Positions 43,429 through 52,754 are shown, counted from the stretch's first letter. The stretch: 64,000 nucleotides of DNA from Rhizobium etli_C (GCF_014198605.1 NZ_JACIHU010000001.1); one strand, 5' to 3'. Numbers and translations: made by a program. Notes: generated by a model from the letters alone, not told the origin.

Positions 43429-44774
43429 TGGGCGGGGCAGGGAACACCAATCCGTCGCTCTGGTGGCGGCTCAGCTTGCAGCTCAGCCTGGTCTTCGTCG
43501 GCGTGGTGACGGCGGTGATCATCGGGCTCTGCTTCTATGGCGCGTCGATCCTCTCGCCGAATGTCGCGCTGGAGGACCATATCACCGCGGTCCTGGCTCC
43601 AGCCGTCTCGCTCGATGCCGAGGGAAGGCTCGAAATAAGGAATACGCCGGAGCTTGACGCGCTCAAGCAGCAATATGACGGGCTCTGGTATGTCGCGGCG
43701 ACGCCGAACGGCTCCTTTGTGTCGTACGGGACCATTCCCCCTGTTTACGCCGAGCTTGTACGTCTGACCTATTTGTTTGAAGGAGCCGATATCAGGGGAT
43801 CGGCCAGCACAAACGAGATCGCCTCGGTGGAAAGCGTGGAAACCGGCATCGGTGAGCTGCGTGTGCTTTTCGGCGGTGTCGCGGACAAGGGCTGGCCAAT
43901 TTTCACGCTGATGAGCAACGCCTATGCGATTTACGGTCCGCTGCTCGCCATTGCCTTGCCCGCGGTTTTCTTCACAGTTCCCAGGATCATCCGGAGGGGC
44001 CTTGCCAGCGTCAGCGAGGTTGCCCGCAAAGCCTCGGAGATCGAGCCGCGCCGCTACGATGCGCGCCTGCCGCTGGACGGCATTCCGAGGGAGGTCGCGC
44101 CGCTGGTGGTTGCCTTCAACGAGGCGCTCGGCCGGCTGGAAATCGAGTTCCGCAAGCGGCAGCACTTCCTGATGGACGCGGCGCATGAGCTGAGGACGCC
44201 AATCGCGATCATGCAGACCAGGATCGACGGAACTGCGGAGGGGCAGGACCGCAGGCGATTGCTCGACGACGTCGCGCGCCTGGCGGAGACGGCCGAACAG
44301 TTGCTCGATTTCGAGCGCAACGACCAGGCGAGCGATCTCCAGGAGACCGTCGATCTCGTCGAGATCGCCCGCGGTGTGGTGGCCGATCTTGCGCCGCTGG
44401 CGATCGGCGCCGGCTACCAGATCTCGTTTCAGAGTGAGGTCGAGAGTCTGAAGCGCAAGGGCAGCCCTTCGGCGCTGCCGCGGGCCGTCAGCAATCTGGT
44501 GCGCAACGCCATCGACCATGGCGGCGGTAGAGGCATGATCACGGTCTCAGTCTCGGATATAGGCGGCGGGCGGATCAGCGTCACCGACGAAGGGCCGGGC
44601 ATTCCGGCCGAGCACCGCGAGCTGGTGTTCGAGCCCTTCTACCGGGTTACTCCGAAGAGCACGGGGGCAGGCCTCGGCCTCAGCCTCGTCAAGCAGATAG
44701 CTTTGAACCATGGCGGCGAGGTCCGCATCGCGAGCGCTGCTGCCGGCACCGAGGTGGCGATACAATTCAGATGA
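43425..44774 (+). CDS. Sensor histidine kinase
   Basis: A 449-residue kinase. Two membrane helices (~21-41 and ~160-186) flank a periplasmic sensor region of ~115 residues, followed by HAMP, the phosphoacceptor helix with His254 ('AAHELRTP'), and an ATPase domain ('NLVRNAIDHGGG', 'DEGPGIPAEH', 'GAGLGLSL'). It partners the response regulator upstream. The lipoprotein gene starts inside its stop codon region, so sensor and lipoprotein are probably coupled. Confidence 0.92.
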   Translation: MMGGAGNTNPSLWWRLSLQLSLVFVGVVTAVIIGLCFYGASILSPNVALEDHITAVLAPAVSLDAEGRLEIRNTPELDALKQQYDGLWYVAATPNGSFVSYGTIPPVYAELVRLTYLFEGADIRGSASTNEIASVESVETGIGELRVLFGGVADKGWPIFTLMSNAYAIYGPLLAIALPAVFFTVPRIIRRGLASVSEVARKASEIEPRRYDARLPLDGIPREVAPLVVAFNEALGRLEIEFRKRQHFLMDAAHELRTPIAIMQTRIDGTAEGQDRRRLLDDVARLAETAEQLLDFERNDQASDLQETVDLVEIARGVVADLAPLAIGAGYQISFQSEVESLKRKGSPSALPRAVSNLVRNAIDHGGGRGMITVSVSDIGGGRISVTDEGPGIPAEHRELVFEPFYRVTPKSTGAGLGLSLVKQIALNHGGEVRIASAAAGTEVAIQFR

Positions 44775-44878
44775 CGCCGGTTGTTTCCGGAAGCGATGCT
44801 GCCGGAAACAATGTAATGCTGCGGCAATTCTTCGCCGCCAATTTCCCCGCACATTATCGGCGACGGAGGCCATGCAGA

Positions 44879-45742
44879 GTGCGCAGCAATCCCTTTATTT
44901 CATCCTTTTCAAAGGCTTCGAAAGTGGTGTCTCTGGCATTGCCGCTGGCGCTGGCCGCGGCCGGGTGCAGTTCGGTACCGCTCAAGGAGAGCGGGACGCT
45001 CTCCACCTATTCTAATCTCGGTGCGCCGAAGGGCAAGCTTTCGAAATCGCGCGTCTATGTCGATGGCCTCAGTCTTGCCCCGATCAAGACGGTCGCCATC
45101 GAGCCGACGCGGTTCGGCTTCGCTGCGGCAAGCCGCATCAAATCGCCGGCCGACCGGGCGATGGTCTCGAACGCGCTCGACCGGGCGCTCTGCATTTCCC
45201 TGAGCGACCGGTATCAGATGGTGGCGGCAGGCGAGAGCGCGGACCTGACGATCCGCTCGATGGTCACCGACATCGTGCCGACCAACAAGACGATGGCGGG
45301 CGTTTCCACGGTCGTGACCGTCGGCACGGGCTTTGCGCTGCCGGTCGGCGTGCCGCGCCTGCCGGTCGGGCTCGGCGGGCTGGCGGTGGAAGCCGAGGCG
45401 GTTGACAAATCGGGCGCGCAGCGGGCGGCGATGGTCTGGGCGCGCGGGGCAAATTCGCTGCAGAACAATCCGCGCGTTTCCGAGGTGGGCGACGCCTACG
45501 GCCTGGCTTCCAAGTTCAGCAGCGAATTTTCCCGCATGCTGATCGCAGGCAAGGAGCCGAAGGGATTGGATCTCTCGCTTCCCTCGCGCCAGCGGATGAA
45601 ATCCTGGCTCGGCGGCAAGCCCAAATACGTCGCCTGCGATGCCTTCGGCCGTGAGCCCGGGCTTGTCGGCGCCGTCGCCGCAAAATATGGCGCGCCGCCG
45701 CAATGGACGGAAAAGAAGCCGAAGCCGGCCGCTGCTTATTGA
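44879..45742 (+). CDS. DUF3313-type outer-membrane lipoprotein
   Basis: A 287-residue lipoprotein. GTG at 44879 is chosen because GGAGG lies nine bases before and because it gives a regular signal peptide with lipobox 'LAAAGC'. An ATG at 44771 overlaps the kinase stop but would add 36 residues of non-signal-like sequence. The mature protein ('KTVAIEPTRFGFAAASRIKSP') is DUF3313-like. It follows the kinase directly and ends in a strong terminator (45778-45822), so it is the last gene of the two-component operon. Confidence 0.8.
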   Translation: MRSNPFISSFSKASKVVSLALPLALAAAGCSSVPLKESGTLSTYSNLGAPKGKLSKSRVYVDGLSLAPIKTVAIEPTRFGFAAASRIKSPADRAMVSNALDRALCISLSDRYQMVAAGESADLTIRSMVTDIVPTNKTMAGVSTVVTVGTGFALPVGVPRLPVGLGGLAVEAEAVDKSGAQRAAMVWARGANSLQNNPRVSEVGDAYGLASKFSSEFSRMLIAGKEPKGLDLSLPSRQRMKSWLGGKPKYVACDAFGREPGLVGAVAAKYGAPPQWTEKKPKPAAAY

Positions 45743-45777
45743 CCGCGTGCTCAGCCACCCCGAGGCTGGGCTGACGG

Positions 45778-45822
45778 GACGGACGGAGCCGGGACTGAAA
45801 AGCCGTGCTCCGTCCGTCTTTT
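45778..45822 (+). terminator. Rho-independent terminator after lipoprotein gene
   Basis: Perfect 12-base stem GACGGACGGAGC / GCTCCGTCCGTC, a 17-base loop and TTTT. Ends the two-component/lipoprotein operon. Confidence 0.85.
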
Positions 45823-45850
45823 GCGGGTGTTTTTCTCAGGCGTGTGACAG

Positions 45851-45879
45851 CAAAAAGCCCCGCATCTTGATGCGGGGCT
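45851..45879 (-). terminator. Rho-independent terminator after BA14K gene
   Basis: Stem AGCCCCGCAT / ATGCGGGGCT with a four-base loop; read on the minus strand it is followed by TTTTT. It lies 25 bases beyond the BA14K stop. Confidence 0.85.
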
Positions 45880-45903
45880 GGCTGTCGGGATTGTTAAACC
45901 CGA

Positions 45904-46410
45904 TCATCGGCACTGACGGCGCGGGCCGTAATTTGGCTGATAAGTATTGTCGTAAGCGCGGTACGACCGATAGCGGGCGTAGCAATATTCGGCATGCGAG
46001 CTGTAACCACGCGAACCATAGGCTCGCGGTTGCGAGGCGATGATGCCGCCGATCAGAGCGCCGGCTGCCAGGCCGCCGATGATGGCCCCGGTATTGTCAC
46101 GACGGTGATACCGCCGGTGATAGCGGCGATCCCAGCCGTAACGGTCGTCACGATAGTAGTCGCGGTCGCGATAGTAGCTGCGGTCACGGTAGTAACGGCG
46201 ATCGCTGTAATGTCTGCGCCTGTCGCCATAGCGCGAGCAGACGATCGAAAACCTGCTGCAGCCAACGGTCATGATCCGGGCATCGGTATCGCCCGGCACC
46301 GGCTGTGCGGCCGATTGAACCGGGCTCGGCACGAAGGCCGGGCCTGCCGAAACAGGCGTTCCGGAGAAAGCCGTCGCTATCGACAGGGCAATGATGGCGA
46401 ATCTGTTCAT
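45904..46410 (-). CDS. BA14K family protein, exported
   Basis: A 168-residue protein with a signal peptide, a Tyr/Arg/Asp-rich middle ('DRRYYRDRSYYRDRDYY'), a Gly-rich hydrophobic segment ('GALIGGIIASQ') and the BA14K ending 'HAEYCYARYRSYRAYDNTY'. BA14K proteins are immunoreactive lectin-like envelope proteins in Brucella and rhizobia. The ATG at 46410 is preferred over a GTG nine bases upstream because AAGG is eight bases before it. Ends in the terminator at 45851-45879. Confidence 0.85.
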   Translation of the reverse strand: MNRFAIIALSIATAFSGTPVSAGPAFVPSPVQSAAQPVPGDTDARIMTVGCSRFSIVCSRYGDRRRHYSDRRYYRDRSYYRDRDYYRDDRYGWDRRYHRRYHRRDNTGAIIGGLAAGALIGGIIASQPRAYGSRGYSSHAEYCYARYRSYRAYDNTYQPNYGPRRQCR

Positions 46411-46723
46411 GTCACTCACCTTGAGTCACGGATGTATCGAGGGGATAACGCGGATCAAGGAAATAAGTTTCAATTTGGGACGCGGGACGCGGATCTATGT
46501 GCGTCTTCGCTAACGCAGTCGGGGTGCTGGCCGAGACCTGACCAGGGAATCCACTCCTATGCATGACGCATCTGCCGGTTCTGGGCGAATATCAGCAGGC
46601 ATGGATCGTGGCGAAATTCGGCAAGAAGTTCAAATTGCAAGTAGATACTAAACCAGTTCTTATGGCGGCGCTGCTTCAATACCTGGCATGTAACGGCGTC
46701 ACTCTCATGTCAGAAAGACTACC
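46411..46723. other. Intergenic region
   Basis: 313 bases between divergent exported-protein genes. I see no gene; it must hold both promoters. Confidence 0.4.
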
Positions 46724-47668
46724 ATGCAGCTCTCCAGAATTATCGGCCTTCTCTGTCTCTCTACGACCCTGGCGCTTGCGCCGCTCAACACCGTATTTAC
46801 CGATCTTTCGCCTGCCTTCGCCAAGGGTGGCGGCAACGGCGGTGGGAACGGCGGCGGTGGCGGCAACGGCGGCGGTGGAGGCAACGGTGGAGGCGGGGGC
46901 AACGGAGGCGGTGGCGGGAGTGGTGGCGGAAACAGCGGCGGCCATGGTGGCGGCAGCAACAGCCATGGCAGCGGCAGCGGAAATGGAAGCACCAAATCGG
47001 GAGGAAAGGCTGAAAACGGCCGCGGTGCCAACAAGTCCACCGGCAAGACGGGCAAAACAAATACGACCAAGCAGGGTGTGACTGCGAAGGGCGCCGGCAA
47101 GAAAACGACTTCTGTGAAAGCGCCTGCGGAAAAGCCGGCAAAGAAACCGGCGGCACAGCTTGCCGGTCTCAATTCCCTTAAGCGCAATTTCCATGCCCTC
47201 ATGAAGACCGCGGATCCGCGCATGGCTGGGATCGGGGCATTCGCAACAGCCTATGCGCAGTATGAGATGGCCAACGGCGTTGCTCCGCCAGCCGACGATC
47301 CGCTCCTCGGTGATGCGGCGCTTACGGCAGCGCTGGCTGCCGCGACCAAGACGGGCACGGTCACTCCGGAAACCTTGAGCTGGGCAAAGGACGCACTCGG
47401 CGTCGGAGAGGCGGTCGGCACGATTGACCAGATGCGGGAGACCATGGCGGCGCAGGCCCCGGCGGCGGAAACCCCTGCAGAGGGAACCGAAACCGAGACT
47501 AGCGATGCGGTCGAGGGTAGCGAGACGACAGATACTGCCGTGACTGCGGAAACGCCGGAAGCCGACACCGGCAACGCCGAAGAGGTATCGGGAACCACCG
47601 ACACCACGCCAGCCATCGATCCAACTGAAACCTCGGCGTCGACGAGCGCGGAAACCACCGGCCTCTGA
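46724..47668 (+). CDS. Gly/Asn-rich exported protein
   Basis: A 314-residue exported protein with a signal peptide (~33 residues). The Gly/Asn-rich region that follows has the repeat GGGGN (about residues 36-75), then a Lys/Thr-rich stretch. A folded-looking segment (~145-235) begins 'LNSLKRNFHALMKTADPRMA', and an acidic Glu/Thr-rich tail ends the chain. No family is recognised. The glycine repeat suggests an extended or aggregating surface or periplasmic protein. Confidence 0.75.
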   Translation: MQLSRIIGLLCLSTTLALAPLNTVFTDLSPAFAKGGGNGGGNGGGGGNGGGGGNGGGGGNGGGGGSGGGNSGGHGGGSNSHGSGSGNGSTKSGGKAENGRGANKSTGKTGKTNTTKQGVTAKGAGKKTTSVKAPAEKPAKKPAAQLAGLNSLKRNFHALMKTADPRMAGIGAFATAYAQYEMANGVAPPADDPLLGDAALTAALAAATKTGTVTPETLSWAKDALGVGEAVGTIDQMRETMAAQAPAAETPAEGTETETSDAVEGSETTDTAVTAETPEADTGNAEEVSGTTDTTPAIDPTETSASTSAETTGL

Positions 47669-47694
47669 TCGCGCGCCTGGGATGACGTGCCCGA

Positions 47695-47910
47695 TCAGCC
47701 TCGCTTGCCGCCGGCAAGCAGGCGAAGCTGGGTCTCGTCATGCACGCCCTGCCGGTAAAGCTCGATGATGAGGGCGCCGAGACGATCGGCTTCCTCGCTT
47801 GACCTCTCGATATCGAGCCCGCTGCAAAGGGCTTCGTGGACACGCCTGCAAACAGCGAGGTCCTCCGAAGCGAGCGGTTCGTCACGCGTGCTGAACAGCT
47901 TGTCTGACAT
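47695..47910 (-). CDS. Hypothetical small protein
   Basis: A 71-residue protein starting 'MSDKLFSTRDEPLASEDLAV'. The middle 'RVHEALCSGLDIERSSEEAD' and following 'RLGALIIELYRQGV' are typical of small rhizobial helical proteins of unknown role. AAGGGCAG lies just upstream of the ATG at 47910. Convergent with the Gly-rich protein gene. Confidence 0.6.
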   Translation of the reverse strand: MSDKLFSTRDEPLASEDLAVCRRVHEALCSGLDIERSSEEADRLGALIIELYRQGVHDETQLRLLAGGKRG

Positions 47911-48137
47911 CGCAGTCTGCCCTTTTTCGATGCCGTGAATCGCTATTGCGCAAAAAGATAATTTCGCAAACCTTGCTTCGCAAGATGGGCGAACGTCTGA
48001 AATGAAAAACCAGTGCAACGGTTCAAGATGTTGCAGCGCCCCATACGCGTCCGAAAAACACGCGGGTTTGAAATCGAGGCGCGCGAAGTCGAGGGCGAGG
48101 GCATGGAGATGGGCGGACTGACGGCATCAGCACAGTT

Positions 48138-48314
48138 CTACCTGGTTGCCGGGTCCTTGCCGCCCTGCTGCGACAAGCGCAGTTCTTTCAGCCGCTTGGT
48201 CTTTTCCCGACGAGCCCGCTGCTCCGCCTCGATGGTTTCCTTGGCGGCACGCTCGGTATTTTCGAAACGATCCTGCCGGTAGGCCTTTGATGAGGGTTCG
48301 CGTTCTCTTTTCAT
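48138..48314 (-). CDS. Small basic coiled-coil protein
   Basis: A 58-residue, highly charged helical protein starting 'MKREREPSSKAYRQDRFENT'. The pattern of Arg/Lys and Glu suggests one long helix or coiled coil. It is short and basic and could bind nucleic acid or ribosomes. I recall related small hypothetical proteins in rhizobia, but no named family. An ATG 15 bases upstream is also in frame; 48314 is chosen as the natural start. Confidence 0.55.
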   Translation of the reverse strand: MKREREPSSKAYRQDRFENTERAAKETIEAEQRARREKTKRLKELRLSQQGGKDPATR

Positions 48315-48402
48315 GGCCGCTAAACGCAAATCGGCGAAAACGGTTTCATGCGAAAGCCGTTTTACCGGAAAACGGCATGGCCGCCGGGCGCCTCGTTAGG
48401 GC

Positions 48403-48502
48403 ATGTCTCGCAAAAGTGTGCTGCGGTTTTGCGATAAAGACATGCTAAAAACAAAGACCTAAAGCGTGACAAGCGAATCTGAAAGATCGCGACACGCTTT
48501 AG
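48403..48502. repeat. Composite Rhizobium repeat, two hairpins
   Basis: First hairpin GCATGTCTCGCAAAA with TTTTGCGATAAAGACATGC (48403-48447). Second hairpin CTAAAGCGTG / CACGCTTTAG (48459-48468, 48493-48502) around AATCTGAAAGATCGCG. Both are modules widely repeated in rhizobial genomes (from memory). Lies downstream of the hydrolase gene and may act as its terminator. Confidence 0.7.
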
Positions 48503-48520
48503 CGCCCGACGGCCTGGGCG

Positions 48521-49357
48521 TCAGTCCTTGAGGAAGGCGAGGATGTCGGGATTTATGATATCGGCATGGGTGGTGCACATGCCGTGCGGGAGTTTCTCGT
48601 AGACCTTGAGCGTGGCGTTCTGCAGCAGCTTGGACGAGAGCAGGGCGGAGGCGCCGATCGGCACGATCTGGTCGTCGTCGCCATGCATGACGAGGGTCGG
48701 CACGGTGATGATCTTCAGATCCTCGGTGAAGTCGGTTTCCGAGAACACCTTGATTCCGTCGTAATGCGCCTTGGCGCCGCCCATCATGCCCTGGCGCCAC
48801 CAATTGTTGATGATTGGTTCCGACACTTTCGCGTTCGGCCGGTTGAAGCCGTAAAACGGGCCGGCCGGCAGGTCGTGGTAGAACTGCGAGCGATTGGCGG
48901 CGAGCTGCTGGCGCAGGCCGTCGAAAACGTCGATCGGCAGACCGCCGGGATTGGCATCCGTCTTGACCATGAGCGGCGGCACGGCGCCGATGATGACGAG
49001 CTTGGCAACGCGGCCCTGCGGCTGGCCGTGGCGGGCGACATAATGGGTCGCTTCGCCGCCGCCGGTGGAATGGCCGACATGGACGGCGTTCCTGAGATCG
49101 AGATGCTCGACGACGGCTGCGGCATCGGCGGCGTAATGATCCATGTCGTGGCCGTCGCCGACCTGGGTGGAGCGGCCATGGCCGCGCCGATCATGGGCGA
49201 CGACGCGGTAGCCCTTCTCGAGGAAGAACAGCATCTGGGCGTCCCAGTCGTCGGCGCTCAGCGGCCAGCCGTGGTGGAACATGATCGGCTGGGCGGTCTT
49301 CGGCCCCCAATCCTTGTAGAAAATCTCGACGCCGTCCTTGGTTGTGACTGTGCTCAT
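48521..49357 (-). CDS. Alpha/beta hydrolase, cofactor-free haloperoxidase type
   Basis: A 278-residue alpha/beta hydrolase of the non-heme chloroperoxidase/esterase family. The oxyanion segment is 'FHHGWPLSADDWDAQ' and the nucleophile Ser97 ('VGHSTGGGEA'). The acid is Asp228 or a neighbour in 'HGDDDQIVP', and the base His258 in 'LPHGMC'. Such enzymes act as perhydrolases or esterases. It stands alone, upstream of a long divergent intergenic region. Confidence 0.87.
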   Translation of the reverse strand: MSTVTTKDGVEIFYKDWGPKTAQPIMFHHGWPLSADDWDAQMLFFLEKGYRVVAHDRRGHGRSTQVGDGHDMDHYAADAAAVVEHLDLRNAVHVGHSTGGGEATHYVARHGQPQGRVAKLVIIGAVPPLMVKTDANPGGLPIDVFDGLRQQLAANRSQFYHDLPAGPFYGFNRPNAKVSEPIINNWWRQGMMGGAKAHYDGIKVFSETDFTEDLKIITVPTLVMHGDDDQIVPIGASALLSSKLLQNATLKVYEKLPHGMCTTHADIINPDILAFLKD

Positions 49358-49863
49358 GTCATGACTCCTTGATTGGTTGGATTGGACTAATACAGACCGT
49401 TGCAGGCGGGATCGGCAAGGCCACGAGCAACCGTCATGCCAGGGGCCGGAGAACCGCGTCTGCGGGGATCAACATCGACTCAAGATAGGATAATGTGCTT
49501 ATTGAGAACCCAGCTCTATTTCATTGATATGACAGATGTTTGATATTGCTTCGCGCTGCGAACATTCGTTTGATCCCCGGCATCTCGGTCGCGGCAAGCG
49601 GCTGAGATGCCGGGGATGTCAGCAATGAGCCACTTTATCTCCAATCTTTCAATATATCTGTCGCGGTAGTTCGATATATCCGTTCGGCTAGGGTCGCGTT
49701 CCCTCCTGTTGTGCCGGGATTGCAGGCTGCGCTCGCGCTCACTTGAACGCGGATCGACGCCCAACCATCTATTTCTCTCGGAATAGCGCCATGGCGAACG
49801 ATCGCAATCGCGATTGCTTTGCCGGCGGCGGGACGGCCGTTGCTGCCGCCAGAGGATCAGATC
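49358..49863. other. Long divergent intergenic region with perfect 14-bp hairpin
   Basis: No protein gene seen in 506 bases. ATCCCCGGCATCTC (49573-49586) and GAGATGCCGGGGAT (49604-49617) form a perfect 14-base stem with a 17-base loop. Because both flanking genes point away, it terminates neither; it could belong to a small RNA or be a protein binding site. ATATATC-type repeats at about 49652-49682 are also unusual here. Confidence 0.55.
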
Positions 49864-50820
49864 ATGGGCTACATGGATAAGGACATCGCCGCCGGGGACG
49901 ACGGGGTGCTGATCGATGCCTATTCGCAATCGATCGCAACCGCCGTCGAGATGGTCGGGCCGGCGGTCAGCCGGATCGAGCGGGTGGGAGGCCGGCAGGG
50001 GCACGGGTCGGGCTTTGCCGTCTCGCCCGATGGCCTGATCGTCACCAACAGCCATGTCGTCGACGACGCCAAGCTCGTTCGCATCACGACGCCGGACGGA
50101 TTCATCACCGAGGGGCGTGTGCTCGGCCGCGATATCGATACCGATATCGCCCTTGTTCGGGCCAATGCGAGCACCGGGGCCTGGGCGAAGCTCGGGGACT
50201 CCCAGCGCCTGCGCAGGGGTCATATCGCGATTGCGATCGGAAACCCGCTGGGCTTCGAATGGACCGTCACTGCCGGCATCGTCTCGGCGCTCGGCCGCTC
50301 GATGCGGGCGGCAAGTGGCCGGCTGATGGAAGATGTCATCCAGACCGACGCCGCGCTTAATCCCGGCAATTCCGGCGGGCCGCTGGTGTCTTCGGGCGGA
50401 GAGGTCATCGGCGTCAACACCGCCGTGATTCAGGGCGCGCAGAGCATTGCCTTTGCCGTGGCCTCGAATACGGCCAATTTCGTCGTTTCGGAAATCCTCC
50501 GCTATGGCCAGGTCCGGCGCGCTTTCATCGGGATTGCCGGCGACACGATCGTGCTGCCGCGCAGGGTGGCGCTAGCGGCGGGCACGGTGCAGACGACCTC
50601 CGTTCGCATCCGGCGTGTCGAGCCGGACGGGCCGGCGGCAAAGGGCGGGCTGCAGGAGGGCGATTATATCCTCGCCATTGACGCCAGCCCGGTCGGCGGC
50701 GTCGACGATATTGTCAGGCTGATGGATGGCAGCAGGATCGGCAGAGAAACGGAAATCCTGGTGTTCTCGGTGGCCGGCCGGATCGAGAAGAAGATCTTGC
50801 TGCCGATTGCGCGGTCTTAA
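49864..50820 (+). CDS. HtrA/Do-like serine protease without signal peptide
   Basis: A 318-residue trypsin-fold protease with one C-terminal PDZ domain (~220-318). The catalytic triad is His64 ('TNSHVV'), Asp94 ('DTDIAL') and Ser170 ('GNSGGPL'). The N-terminus is hydrophilic ('GYMDKDIAAGDDGVLIDAY'): there is no signal peptide or anchor, unlike periplasmic DegP-type proteins. An AGAGGA precedes the ATG. It may act in the cytoplasm or have a remote or missing N-terminal exon-like part; the upstream sequence offers no better start. Confidence 0.85.
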   Translation: MGYMDKDIAAGDDGVLIDAYSQSIATAVEMVGPAVSRIERVGGRQGHGSGFAVSPDGLIVTNSHVVDDAKLVRITTPDGFITEGRVLGRDIDTDIALVRANASTGAWAKLGDSQRLRRGHIAIAIGNPLGFEWTVTAGIVSALGRSMRAASGRLMEDVIQTDAALNPGNSGGPLVSSGGEVIGVNTAVIQGAQSIAFAVASNTANFVVSEILRYGQVRRAFIGIAGDTIVLPRRVALAAGTVQTTSVRIRRVEPDGPAAKGGLQEGDYILAIDASPVGGVDDIVRLMDGSRIGRETEILVFSVAGRIEKKILLPIARS

Positions 50821-50851
50821 GCGTGGGTAGCGACGAAGGCATAACGTTACG

Positions 50852-51853
50852 TCAGGCGCTGACCGCTTCCTGCTCCGTTCCGGAAAAATCCACGGCCGCG
50901 AAGGCTGCCGCCAGCACCTCCGGTCCGGCGCCGCTTTTTGCCGCGTCGGTGGAGAGGATCTGGCGGTAGCGCCGGGCCCCGGGCAGGCCGGTGAAAAGGC
51001 CGACCATGTGGCGGGCGACGTGCTGCAGCCGGCCGCCGCCGGCGATATGGCGCTCGGCATAGGCCATCATCCGCTCACAGAGCGACGGCCAGTCCGGTTC
51101 TGCCGCCGGCGCGCCGAAGAAGCGGTGGTCGACGTCGGCAAGCACGGCCGCATTCTGGTAGGCCGCCCGGCCGAGCATGACACCGTCGACATGGGCGAGG
51201 TGGTTCGCGGCCTCGTCGAGCGTGCGGATGCCGCCGTTGATGCCGATGAAGACGTCGGGCCAGCGCTGTTTCATCCGGTAGACGATCTCGTAGTCGAGCG
51301 GCGGGATCTCGCGGTTTTCCTTCGGGCTGAGGCCCTTCAGCCAGGCCTTGCGCGCGTGGATCCAAATCGCATCGGCGCCGGCATCGAGAACACGAGAAAT
51401 AAGCGCGGGCAGGGCCTCTTCCGGCTCCTGCTCGTCGACGCCGATGCGGCATTTCACCGTCACCGGCGCGGTCGCGACCGCCTTCATCGCCGCGACGCAT
51501 GCGGCCACTGTCTCCGGCGTCAGCATCAGGCAGGCGCCGAAGGTGCCCGATTGCACGCGGTCGGAGGGGCAGCCGACATTGAGGTTGATCTCGTCATAGC
51601 CATAGGGTTCGGCGATCCGCACCGCCTCGGCAAGCTTGGCCGGATCCGATCCGCCGAGCTGCAGTGCCAGCGGATGTTCCGCCACGTCATGGCCGAGCAG
51701 CCGCTCGCGCGGGCCATGGATGATGGCGTCAGCCACCACCATCTCGGTATAGAGCAGCGCCTCGCGGCTGATCTGGCGGTGGAAATAGCGGCAATGCCGA
51801 TCCGTCCAGTCGATCATAGGTGCAACCGCAAAAATCGGCCTTTTCTGCGTCAT
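50852..51853 (-). CDS. dusA: tRNA-dihydrouridine synthase A
   Basis: A 333-residue FMN-dependent enzyme that reduces uridines in the tRNA D-loop. 'FAVAPMIDWTDRHCRYFHRQ' is the DusA-type start, and the catalytic cysteine Cys95 lies in 'LNVGCPSDRV'. The later 'RKAWLKGLSPKENREIPPLD' is also typical of DusA. It is convergent with the HtrA-type gene and separated by 31 bases. Confidence 0.93.
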   Translation of the reverse strand: MTQKRPIFAVAPMIDWTDRHCRYFHRQISREALLYTEMVVADAIIHGPRERLLGHDVAEHPLALQLGGSDPAKLAEAVRIAEPYGYDEINLNVGCPSDRVQSGTFGACLMLTPETVAACVAAMKAVATAPVTVKCRIGVDEQEPEEALPALISRVLDAGADAIWIHARKAWLKGLSPKENREIPPLDYEIVYRMKQRWPDVFIGINGGIRTLDEAANHLAHVDGVMLGRAAYQNAAVLADVDHRFFGAPAAEPDWPSLCERMMAYAERHIAGGGRLQHVARHMVGLFTGLPGARRYRQILSTDAAKSGAGPEVLAAAFAAVDFSGTEQEAVSA

Positions 51854-51985
51854 CGACTTTTCTTGTTCCTTGTCGCGGGCTGCCGTGGCAGGGCGCTGCT
51901 CCGGCAGCGCGCCGGCGGGTTATCGTAAAAGGCGCATATAACACCTGCCGGTGCGATCGACAAATCGCGGCTGCCCGCAAACGAA

Positions 51986-52011
51986 AACGGCGCCCCTTGC
52001 GGAGCGCCGTT
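51986..52011 (-). terminator. Rho-independent terminator after cold-shock gene
   Basis: Stem AACGGCGC / GCGCCGTT; read on the minus strand it is followed by TTTTCGTTT. It lies 26 bases beyond the cold-shock stop. Confidence 0.75.
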
Positions 52012-52037
52012 CATGCCGCAGAAAGCGGAAATCTGCC

Positions 52038-52250
52038 TTACGAAGCCGAGATGTTGACGGCCTTCGGGCCCTTGCCCATGCGGTCCGGCTCGGTGTCGAA
52101 GGTAACCTGCTGGCCTTCGCGCAGCGACTGGATGCCAGAAGCCTGCAGCGCGGAGATGTGGACGAAAACGTCCTTTGCGCCGCCGTCCGGCGTGATGAAA
52201 CCAAAACCCTTGTCCTGGTTGAAGAATTTTACGGTGCCTTTGGTGGCCAT
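52038..52250 (-). CDS. cspA: Cold-shock protein (CspA family)
   Basis: A 70-residue OB-fold nucleic-acid chaperone. RNP1 is 'KGFGFITP' and RNP2 'VFVHIS'. AAGGA lies near the start. The long leader upstream (to about 52400) could carry the temperature-dependent fold typical of csp mRNAs. Ends in the terminator at 51986-52011. Confidence 0.93.
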   Translation of the reverse strand: MATKGTVKFFNQDKGFGFITPDGGAKDVFVHISALQASGIQSLREGQQVTFDTEPDRMGKGPKAVNISAS

Positions 52251-52754
52251 TGGGATCGTCCTTTTCCCTTAGTCTGTCTAGTATCCGCGCCCCCCGAGGG
52301 GAAGCGGACGGCTTTAGCTTTCGCCCCGAATCGATGGGACGAAGGGTCAGTCGGAGAAGTCACGTACGGGGAAAGAACGTCTACGCAGGCGGGTATTCCC
52401 GCGTCTCCTTCCGTAACGGAAGGGATTGCCACATCAGTCCAGTCACCGGCATGCTAATGCCCGAGTAGGTGGATTCGTGCCATCATTTCGGTCAAAAGGC
52501 AAGCGCCATTATTGTGGCATGCCGCTTATCGTGACAGGAAATGCCGAAGATTCAGATACTTGACGAAAAGTTGGTAGATGCTTGGACGGCTGTGCCATAG
52601 CGGGATCGGCGTGCCGAAACGGAACGAGGCGGTGCGCAGCAACCCTGCATTGCTCTTTGCTCGCGCTCGGTGCATGCGCTCTCTCGTTGCTGACATGCTG
52701 GGCACGCTTCTCTGACGAGCAGAGGAGGGGCAGCGCGCTTGGGTCTGCCGCCGC
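52251..52754. other. Intergenic region upstream of cold-shock gene
   Basis: 504 bases between cspA start and the DUF3828 gene end. The part nearest cspA is its probable 5' leader and contains short GC-rich inverted stretches (CCCCCCGAGGGG at about 52291). I see no supported gene in the rest. Confidence 0.45.

Noticed and set aside
46705..47223. Proline-rich minus-strand frame opposite the Gly-rich protein
   Set aside because: Low-complexity mirror of the glycine repeats.
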